Shown in pieces: positions 56,508-64,000 of a stretch of 64,000 nucleotides of DNA. How positions within the stretch are numbered: position 1 is the first letter of the stretch; the number at the start of each line of letters is the position of its first letter. The position numbers were made by a program, and so were the translations under genes. The stretch spans positions 6,515,518 through 6,579,517 of the forward strand of contig JANJXV010000043.1 in NCBI GenBank assembly GCA_024803745.1, written 5' to 3'. Origin of the DNA: Megascapheus bottae (Eukaryota; Chordata; Mammalia; Rodentia; Geomyidae). The notes beneath the pieces were generated by a model. That model worked only from the letters and a program-made list of their open reading frames with translations. It did no database searches and was not told where the DNA came from.

Positions 56508-57121
56508 GTTGATGAGTGGATCAACAAGTTGTGGTATTTGTACACAATGGAATTCTATGCTGCTGTCAGAAAGAATGACATCACCCCATTTGTTAGGAAA
56601 TGGAAAGACTTAGAAAAAATCATATTAAGTGAAGTAAGCCAGACTCAAAGGAACTTAGGCTCAATGGTTTCCCTCATTCGTCATAATCAGTAGAAACCTT
56701 GGGCTCTACTAGCAGAGATTTGCAATAGAGCAAAATCTTGATACATAAGGCCATATAATGTGAAGCTAATTAAAAGGACCTCCAGGATATTGAAACAAAA
56801 GCCATATAATGAATGATTGTTGTCCTTAATGTACTATGTTGTCTCTCATCTCCTTTGCTGTCCCTTGTTATCTCATATTGGTATAGTATCTCACTTTGTT
56901 ATCTAATATATTGAATTTATTTGTATTTGGATATTTGAAATTTGATAGGGAAGGGGGGAAAACCAAGACGGGTGGGGGGTGTGGGGGGGGGAGGGAAACG
57001 GGTACCAAGACATGTGAAAGGGTATCAATGTATGTGAATTAACGCACCTTCCATCTGGCAAATATCATGTAACCCTTTTACTAATTACAATAAAAAAGAA
57101 AAAAAATCAGTTAAAAATAAA

Positions 57122-58852
57122 AAAAAGAAAGAGAAGAGGCAATCCAAAATTTCATATGGAATAATAAAAGACCCCGTATTGCAAAAAAACTTCTTAGCAG
57201 AAAGAACAGCGCCGGAAGAATTTCAGTTCCAAACTTTAGACTCAATTACAGTGCTATAATTATCAAAACAGCTTGGTACTGGCACGGGAACAGGCCTGAA
57301 GACCAATGGACTAGAACTGAGGACCCAGATATTAAACCACAGACCTATAGCCACCTAATCTTTGACAAGTGAACCAAAAAAATAGAATGGAAGAAAGACA
57401 GCCTCTTCAACAAATTGTGCTGGCAGAACTGGTTAAGCACCTGCAGAAAACTAAAGTTGGATTCTTCTTTGTCACTTTGCACTAGAATTAACTCCAAATG
57501 GATCAAAGTCCTGGAGGTAAAAGCTGACACACTGAAAACTTTACAGGAAGGAACAGGAGATACACTAGGCCTCCTTGGCACAGGTCGAAACTTTCTTAAT
57601 AAGGACCAAGAATCACAACAAATCAGAGAAAGGCTTGATAAGTGGGACTGCATTGTACTGCAGAGCTTTTGTATGGCAAAGGACATATCTAGTAAATTAA
57701 TTAGGGAGCCTACAGAGTGGGAGAAAATCTTCACCAACCAAACAATGGACAAAAGCCTCATATCTAAAATATATCAACAACTCAAAAAATTGAATCACTC
57801 CAAAACTAACCTCCAAAGTAACAACCATCCCATTAAAAATGGGCCAAAGACTTAAAGAGAGTCTTCTCTGAAGAAGAAACAAAAATGGCCTATAGACACA
57901 TGAAGAAATGCTCAACATCTCTGATCATAAAAGAAATGCAAATCAAAACAACTCTAAGATTCCACCTCACTCCAGTTAGAATGGCCAGGATCAGGAAAAC
58001 GAATGACAACAGACGCTCGAGGGGATGTGGCCAGGAGGGATCACTACTACACTGTTGGTGGGAGTGCAAACTTGTTCAACCACTATGGAAAGCAGTGTGG
58101 CAGGGCCTCAAAAGGCTAAACATAGAACTCCCCTATGACCCAGCAATTCCACTACTTGGCATTTACCCAACCATCCAGAAACAAGGACATACTAAATCCA
58201 CTAGCACAACAATGTTCACTGCAGCACTATTCACCATAGCAAAGATATGGAAGCAACCCAGATGTCTCTCAGTTGATGAGTGGATCAACACGTTGTGGTA
58301 TTTGTACACAATGGAATTCTATGCTGCTGTCAGAAAGAATGACATCGCTCCATTTGTTAGGAAATGGAAAGACTTAGAAAAAATCATATTAAGTGAAGTA
58401 AGGCAGACTCAAGGGTACTTAGGCTCAATGGTTTCCCTCATTGGTCATAATCAGTAGAAACCTTGGGCTCTACTAGCAGAGATCTGCAATAGAGCAAAAT
58501 CTTGATACATAAGGCCATATAATGTGAAGCTAATTGAAAGGACCTCCAGGATATTGAAACAAAAGCCATATAATGAATGATTGTTGTCCTTAATGGACTA
58601 TGTTGTCTCTCATATGAGAGACATGAGATATGTTGTATCTCACTTTGTTATCTGATATATTGAATTTATTTGTATTTGGATATTTGAAATTTGATAGGGA
58701 AGGGGGGAAAACCAAGATGGGTGGGGGGAGTGGGGGGGGAGGGAAATGGGTACCAAGACATGTGAGAGGGTATCAATGTATGTAAATTAATGCCCCTTCT
58801 ATCTGACAAATATCATATAACCCTTTTGCTAATTACAGTAAAGAAAATAAAG
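57122..58852 (+). mobile_element. L1 3' piece fused to the tail of the preceding L1
   Basis: It starts inside the RT-distal part of ORF2 (AAAGAAAGAGAAGAGGCAAT; elsewhere AAAGAAATAGAAGAGGCAAT) directly on the A-rich tail of the preceding L1. It carries its own 3' UTR and tail. AAAATGATGC follows (58853-58862) and matches 44497-44506. Confidence 0.9.
57415..58457 (+). pseudogene. L1 ORF2 C-terminal third
   Basis: Two open frames (57415-57855 and 57885-58457) cover the ORF2 C-terminal domain, up to the GHNQ-stop end. A single frame change separates them at about 57850. The Cys-rich segment ([16 protein letters not shown]) is intact. Confidence 0.9.
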
Positions 58853-58883
58853 AAAATGATGCTTAAAAAAATAAGAGTAAAAA

Positions 58884-58975
58884 TTTAGTTAGGCACCTGT
58901 GTTTCACACCTCTAATTCTAGCTACTCGGGAGGCTGAGATCTCAAGATCATTATCTGAAGCCGGGCTAGACATCT
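58884..58975 (+). mobile_element. SINE-B head fragment
   Basis: TAATTCTAGCTACTCGGGAG and CTGAGATCTCAAGATCA. The tail is missing, and L1 sequence begins right after it. Confidence 0.8.
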
Positions 58976-60590
58976 CTCAGTGTAAATCAAGATACCATGA
59001 AAATATTACAGGGAGAGGTAGGGAAAGCGCTAGGATTCTTAGGCACAGGTCAAAGCTTGTTAAGAAAAGATCCAGTATGACAAGAAACCAAAGATTGCAT
59101 CAAATTGAAGAGTTTCTGCGTGGCCAACATGGCTAACAAGATATATAGAAAGCACACAGAATAGGAGATTTTTACCAGCTATGCTTCAGACAAGAAGGGT
59201 CTCATAACTAACATTTACCTAGTGCTCAAAAAATTAAACCCTCAAAAAAATCTTCAAATAAACAACTACCCATTTAATAAGGAGGTAAAAGAATTAAAAA
59301 GAGGCCCGGAGTTTATCCTAGTGTTAAAATGCTTGCCTAATATGCACAAAGACACAGATTTGATTCCTCAGTGCCACATACATGGAAAAAGCCAGAAGTG
59401 GTGCTGTGGCTTAAGTGGTAGAGCTCTAGCTTTGAGAAAGCCCAAAGACAGTGCTCAGGCCCCGGGGGCAAAGGCCAGGTCTGGCAAAAAATAAAGAATT
59501 AAAGAGAGACTTCTCAGAAGAAGTAAGAATGGGCAATAGACACATGAAGAAATGTTCAACATCTCTTGCCATAAAAGAAATGCAAATAAAGATAACATTG
59601 AGATTCCACCTCACCCTAGTTAGATGGTTATTATCAAGAAATAACAATAACAGATTCTGGTGGGAATGTAGCCAAAATGAAACTCTGCTACACAGTTGGT
59701 GGGGATGTAAACTTGTTCAACCACTCTAGATAGCAGTATGGAGGTTCCTCAAAATAATATGACCCAGCAGTCCTACTCCTGGTCATCTATCCAACTGGCC
59801 ACATACAAATCCACCCTAAGGCTACCAGGGCAACCATACTGGTTCCAACACTGTTTGCCATAGCCTAGATATGGAATCAACCCAGATGCCCTTCAATGGA
59901 GAAATGGATCAAGAAAATATGGTCTTTATATATACACAGTGGAATTCTATGCTTCCATCAGAAAGAATGACTTTGTGCCATTCATAATAAAATGGAAAGG
60001 CTTGTAACAAATTATATTAAGTGAAGTAAGCCAGATCCAATGAAACATGGGTTGCATGGTTTCCACCATTTTTAATCATTAAAATGTGCCTATAAGTCTA
60101 CAAGTAAACACACTGGATGATAAAAGACAAAGACACATTTGAACATGATAAATTTACAGGGCTATACACATTCACACAGTGAAACTAAAGAAGGATATTC
60201 TTAGGAGAGGATCTCAAAGGCTCAATAGCTCTGTGCATACGGTCATATAAAATGATATTTATAGACATGAACTCCAAGAAATGGAGACTAAAGGGGTTTT
60301 TTTGTCTTTGTTTTCTATCTGTTGCTATTTTTGTTTTCTGTGCCTTTTGTCTTGCTTATAAGTTTACCTGTTTGCAAAGGGTAAGCAGGAAGCACTAAAA
60401 TGGTATGACAAAAGATGAACTAATTCAGCAGTGATACTCACTACACACTATGCTGAAAATGAACTCTACAACTTGTGGAGGGTAGGGAGGAAAGGGAAGG
60501 GTTTACGTTGTCCAAAAAGAAAGGTGTTCATTACCTGACTTACCTAACTGTAACCTCTCCATACATGACCTTTACAATAACAATTTTTTA
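58976..60590 (+). mobile_element. Old L1 3' part with a nested SINE
   Basis: An old-subfamily ORF2 C-terminal region in broken frames (LGFLGTGQSLLRKDP near 59030; [20 protein letters not shown] at 59530-59600; WECSQNETLLHSWW near 59660-59710), followed by a diverged 3' UTR to about 60590. It is 5'-truncated. Confidence 0.9.
59304..59490 (+). mobile_element. SINE-A nested in the old L1
   Basis: Dimer starting GGCCCGGAGTTTATCCTAGT. Repeated target AAAGAATTAAAAAGAG (59288-59303) and AAAGAATTAAAGAG (about 59492-59505). Confidence 0.9.
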
Positions 60591-60698
60591 AACATGAATG
60601 ACATGGTCAGCGACGGGAGATGTTTGTTGTTGTTGTTTTCTGAGTCTCAATGTGGGCTTGCTGCTTTCTCCAGAAGGAAGACTCTGATCCCACTGAGA

Positions 60699-61625
60699 TT
60701 AGACTTTCCTCAGCAGTCTCCCTATGGCCCGTTTGATGTCCCTGTTCCTGAGGCTGTAAATGAAGGGGTTCAGCATGGGCGTGACCACTGTGTATGCCAC
60801 AGAAGCCACTGCCCCCATCCTGGGAGACACTGACACCGCCGAACTGAGGTACACCCCAAGTCCTGTGCCATAAAACAAGCACACCACACACAGGTGAGAC
60901 CCACAGGTGGAGAAAGCTTTCCACCTCCCACCTGGCGATGACACACTGAGTATGGAAGAAACTATTCTAGAGTAGGAAAAAAGGACTCCCGAAATAGGGA
61001 GGAAACCAGACATGGCACCCACAAAATACATGACAAGGTCATCGGTGAAGGGGTCAGAGCAGGCAAGGCTGAGGAGCTGGGAAGGATCACAGAAGAAATG
61101 AGAAATGGCCACACTCCTGAAGAAAGTGAGCTGTAAGACCATAGAGTTATGTAACTGGGACACCAGCAGGCTGATGACAACAGACACCACAACCAGTGAG
61201 CCACAACGTCGAGGGTCCATCATAACCTTGTAATGCAGGGGGTGACAGATGGCCACAAAGCGGTCATAAGCCATGACGGTCAGAAGCAGACTGTCCAGAC
61301 AACCAAAAAGCATAAAAAAGGACATCTGAGTCAGGCACCCACTAGAGGAGATGGCTCTGCTGTGACTCCATGTGTCCACCAGCATCTTGGGGACCGTGGT
61401 GGAGGTGAAGCCAATGTCAGCCAAGGAGAGGATGGAGAGGAAGAAGTACATGGGGGTGTGGAGGTGGGGGTCAGAGGTGACAGCCAGGATGATGAGGAGA
61501 TTTCCGAGCACGGTGATCAGGTACATGGACAGGAAGAGCCCAAAGAGGACGGGCTGTAGCTCAGTGTCATCTGAGAGGCCCAGGAGATGGAACTCAGTGA
61601 CTGGAGTTAGGTTGTGGGGATCTAT
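60699..61625 (-). CDS. Olfactory receptor, family 7-like; open frame but ATA at the expected start
   Basis: Odorant GPCR of the sensory cilia membrane. The frame is open for 308 codons, a normal OR length. Order of features: N-terminal [21 protein letters not shown]1 with [21 protein letters not shown] in TM2, [10 protein letters not shown] before TM3, [15 protein letters not shown] at TM3/loop, a Cys-rich loop 2 ([13 protein letters not shown]), [13 protein letters not shown] in TM6, and [18 protein letters not shown] in TM7. The codon at the position of the family's start Met is ATA (complement of 61623-61625). An AG-ending pyrimidine tract just before it (61640-61665, complement) would fit the usual splice acceptor. 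The first in-frame ATG is at 61524-61526, inside TM1. Either a recently dead gene, an allele, or a gene with an unusual start. Confidence 0.88.
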   Translation of the reverse strand: MDPHNLTPVTEFHLLGLSDDTELQPVLFGLFLSMYLITVLGNLLIILAVTSDPHLHTPMYFFLSILSLADIGFTSTTVPKMLVDTWSHSRAISSSGCLTQMSFFMLFGCLDSLLLTVMAYDRFVAICHPLHYKVMMDPRRCGSLVVVSVVISLLVSQLHNSMVLQLTFFRSVAISHFFCDPSQLLSLACSDPFTDDLVMYFVGAMSGFLPISGVLFSYSRIVSSILSVSSPGGRWKAFSTCGSHLCVVCLFYGTGLGVYLSSAVSVSPRMGAVASVAYTVVTPMLNPFIYSLRNRDIKRAIGRLLRKV

Positions 61626-61665
61626 GTTGCCTGGGCACCTTTTGAAAATGAAAAAAATGTGTCAA

Positions 61666-61892
61666 AAGAAATAAATGTAAGTATACCAGAGTGTGACACT
61701 AAAACTACATTCAGATTAAATCAATCCAACAGGGAAGTTCTCAAGGGAGAGGAAAATCTCGTCCAAAATATTAATTTCTGACAAATCCCATCGTCCGTCA
61801 TTTGTTCTTTCATGCACTCCATTTATTTTAGAGATATACCCAAGTGATGTGTATTTGAGCAATCCAGGTAAAACTTTGAGTACAATAAAATA
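61666..61892. other. OR upstream flank, no feature recognised
   Basis: About 230 bp upstream of the OR coding exon, presumably intron. Nothing promoter-like can be assigned. Confidence 0.4.
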
Positions 61893-62115
61893 TCTAGTGA
61901 CTCCCACCTATAATCCCAGCTACTCAGGGGACTGGCATCTGAGTATCATTGTTCCAAGCCAGTTGGACAGAAAAGTCCATGAGACTCTTATCTCCAAATA
62001 ACCAGCAAAAGGCCAAAAATGGAGATTTGACTCAAGTAGTAGGTGCCAGCCTTGAGTACAAAAGCTAAAGAACAATGTCCAGAATGCTCAGAATTCAAGT
62101 CCCAGGACCGGAAAA
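61893..62115 (+). mobile_element. SINE-B, old
   Basis: Head CCACCTATAATCCCAGCTAC, linker TATCTCCAAATAACCAGC, tail ACTCAAGTAGTAGGTGC. Confidence 0.88.
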
Positions 62116-62119
62116 ATAA

Positions 62120-62600
62120 AACTAGATACAATAGAAATAAATGACTTCAACACTGTGTTTTCATCGTTGGGTAGACCACTAAATAAAATAAAATCACAAA
62201 GATATCTCAAAGAGTTAAACAGCACCATAGATAAAATAAGCTTAACAGATAGATACCTCCACAGTACTCTATTAGCCTCCTGAGTAGCTCAGATTGTAGG
62301 GGTGAGTCACCAGCCCTTCTCAGTGACCCGTTGAACTTTCTGTAAGTTAGATCACATTTCAGGCCATAAAGCAAGTCTTAACAAATACCAAAGTGAAAGA
62401 AAAGAATTCTCTATATCTTCAAGGATCCTAAAGGGGAAAAAATGAGAAATTAATTGAAATATACAGACACATGGATAGCATGACAAAGTTTTGCATGATC
62501 TCTGGGCCGATGAAGAAATCAGAGAGGAAATTGAAAATGATTTCATATCAAATGAAAATGATCCAGGCACCAGTGGGGATAGAGGGCCACTGGGGGAAAG
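62120..62600 (+). mobile_element. Ancient L1 endonuclease fragment with a SINE head remnant
   Basis: The plus strand reads DFNTVFSSLGRPLNKI near 62140-62190, LTDRYLH near 62245 and DHISGHKA near 62350, which are the GDFN, LTD and SDHxxxxxK-type regions of the L1 endonuclease. A later linker-like stretch (DEEIREEIENDF) is at 62508-62545. A short antisense SINE head (GCCTCCTGAGTAGCTCAGAT, 62275-62325) interrupts it. Much more diverged than any other L1 here. Confidence 0.75.
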
Positions 62601-64000
62601 AGGGTGGAAGACTCTGCATTTGGGACACAGCTTTTAGCTAGCTGCTCCATCTTTGCATCTTTTTTTCCAATTTTAAATCAATTTTTATAAATCCTTCAAA
62701 GGCAATCCAAGGGCTCGGTTAATCACACCCGTGTGAGAGATGCTTCTCTGGCAGGCATAGCAGGGGAAGCCCTCTGCCAAGTACGCCCATCCCGCTGCAG
62801 ACCCCAAAGGCTCACTGCTGGCCTCACCAGGGACCAGCTTCCTTCCACTGCAGATGGACCCGATGGACTTGGCATCCCTCAGCCCACCCCGCCCCCTCAC
62901 GCCTCCCTGTCCCCTGATACACTTGATCTCCCAACTTAGTGTCTTCTCCCAAGGCCCAGACTACAACCACATGAAGCCTGCAGCTGCCTGGCCCCTCTCG
63001 GCATGAACTCAGTGTGATGGTGCTAGAACAAGGGCAGGATGGGGGCCTGGGCCTGAGCAGGTGGAGAGGGGCGCATGCAAGCAGCATACCCACACATGAC
63101 GTCATGTGTCCACAGGTGACACACACAGAGCTCTGAGAAGCCAGAGAGGCACATGTGTAGTGTATAAACACAGACACGCAGGAATACAGAGGCCACAGGA
63201 CATGGAGGCAATACACAGACATGGAGACAGTCTCACAAATATAACCTGAAAAGAATGGCTATGTGACACCTCCAAATAGGCACATAGCCACATCCACACA
63301 GCATACAGAAAGCCAGATGTGAACCCCAGAGATGGATGGGCACCCCATCCACCCATGCACACATAGGCATAAACACACAGGCAAGGAAGCCCACAGTCAA
63401 CCCACACATTCCAGGTCTGATGGTCCACCAAGAAGTCTTAATGAAGAGGCTGCGTTACAACTGCTCTACCTCAGACCAGCCAGTCCCTGCCCAAGGTCTG
63501 GGCCCAGATCATTTGGTTGTCTCTGGGTCATCCAGCCCCGGCCTGGAGACGTCTGTCAGGGAGAAGACCATGCTAAGAAGGCTGGACACTGTTCCCTGCT
63601 GCTTCTTGGCGCTTGGCTCCCATCTGAAGCTACATGCCAAGAGAACAAGTGATGCCTGGCAATGACAACCTGCTGATGCCAGGGCCCGTAGGGCCAGAGT
63701 TAACCACTGGCAACTGACCAGGGTCTGCCCACCTCCACCTCTGTGTGTATACACAGGACCATCTGCACACCTCAGGGCATCGGCTCAGGTGGAACTCATA
63801 GACATGTACCTCTCCAGGAGTTCCCTTCCTGTTACCATCGGTCACTCCTGCAGTGGCCACAGGGGTAAAACTGCAAGCAGCTGACTAGTTCGAGACAGTT
63901 TTTTTTGTTTGGTTGTGCTACCCAAATCCAGCCTGCCAGGCTCACCCACAGCACTCACCAGACTATGCCACCATTACCAGGGAGAATGAGAAAGGAATGA
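62601..64000. other. GC-richer sequence without recognised gene or repeat
   Basis: About 1.4 kb, clearly higher in G+C than most of the window apart from the L1 5' UTRs, and free of SINE and L1 words. Several frames are open for 60-130 codons on each strand (for example 62824-63222 and 63102-63431 on minus, 63336-63665 on plus), but they overlap, contradict each other and show no domain. It may be single-copy flank or part of an unseen gene; I cannot say. Confidence 0.4.

Larger units (their letters stand above)
49916..56664 (+). repeat. 6,749-bp tandem duplication, copy 2
   Basis: Same content as 43167-49915 with no difference at any landmark I compared. Its end (56664) is followed by the authentic 3' end of the second L1 (56736 onward differs from 49987 onward), which marks the original right edge. 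Confidence 0.97.
51256..57110 (+). mobile_element. 5'-truncated L1, ERV-interrupted, original 3' end (copy 2)
   Basis: Same element as 44507-49915 but with its own 3' UTR: after 56735 it reads TCTTGATACATAAGGCC, where the other copies read GGCCATATATAAGG. The 3' UTR runs to an A-rich tail at about 57090-57121, which then joins another L1 piece. Confidence 0.92.

Noticed and set aside
61233..61559. Plus-strand 108-codon frame over the OR
   Set aside because: A shadow of the OR coding strand.
62824..63431. Minus-strand frames of 109-132 codons at the right end as genes
   Set aside because: Several mutually overlapping frames with low-complexity composition (Cys/Val/Leu) and no domain; GC-rich DNA gives such frames by chance.
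1..64000. CRISPR array, operon, tRNA or rRNA genes
   Set aside because: No regular short repeats with spacers and no bacterial-type gene order. The tRNA-like boxes all belong to SINE copies.

Overview
This is a mammalian nuclear genomic window, almost certainly rodent. It is dominated by LINE-1 (L1) retrotransposons of several ages and by two tRNA/ID-like SINE families, set in the remains of an olfactory receptor (OR) cluster. The SINE types (an ID-like dimer, and a 7SL/B1-like head joined to the same ID-like tail) suggest a castorimorph rodent such as a heteromyid (kangaroo rat or pocket mouse). The species call is a low-confidence inference.

Layout. 1-7264: one nearly complete L1 split by a 5' inversion (twin priming). 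7265-8824: a TG microsatellite, an old SINE and an old L1 tail. 8825-13550: a second L1 with a full 5' UTR, two internal deletions and a clear target-site duplication (TSD). 13551-17700: a short L1 tail, a CA microsatellite, a processed pseudogene of calbindin-D28k (CALB1) broken by a SINE, and other SINEs. 17740-20075: an old minus-strand L1 hit by two SINEs. 20384-21810: a small signal-peptide-like reading frame and the 3' two thirds of an OR gene. 21811-23945: an old L1 fragment that replaced the OR 5' end. 23946-37800: mostly SINEs, short L1 tails, simple repeats, an RPL23A processed pseudogene, a MER5A-like DNA transposon relic and an OR pseudogene fragment. 37971-43614: a third L1 with a full 5' UTR, an internal deletion and a TSD, inserted in a SINE. 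43167-56664: a perfect-looking 6,749-bp tandem duplication carrying an L1 and an endogenous retrovirus env/3'-LTR fragment. 56665-58862: the end of that L1 and a second L1 3' piece fused to its tail. 58884-60590: an old L1 with a nested SINE. 60699-61625: a nearly intact OR gene that lacks an ATG at the expected start. 61893-62600: a SINE and an ancient L1 endonuclease fragment. 62601-64000: GC-richer sequence with no gene I can recognise.

No cellular gene here is clearly functional. The best candidate is the OR at 60699-61625, whose 308-codon frame is open but whose start codon reads ATA. All three OR loci lie on the minus strand and resemble family 7, so they are probably one decaying cluster. 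The main interest lies in the retrotransposition and recombination history: twin priming, a possible L1 template jump, L1-L1 unequal recombination producing the tandem duplication, a retroviral fragment with an unusually long flanking duplication, and an antisense reading frame shared by three L1 5' UTRs. I found no new defence, CRISPR or operon-like system, and none is expected in this kind of DNA.
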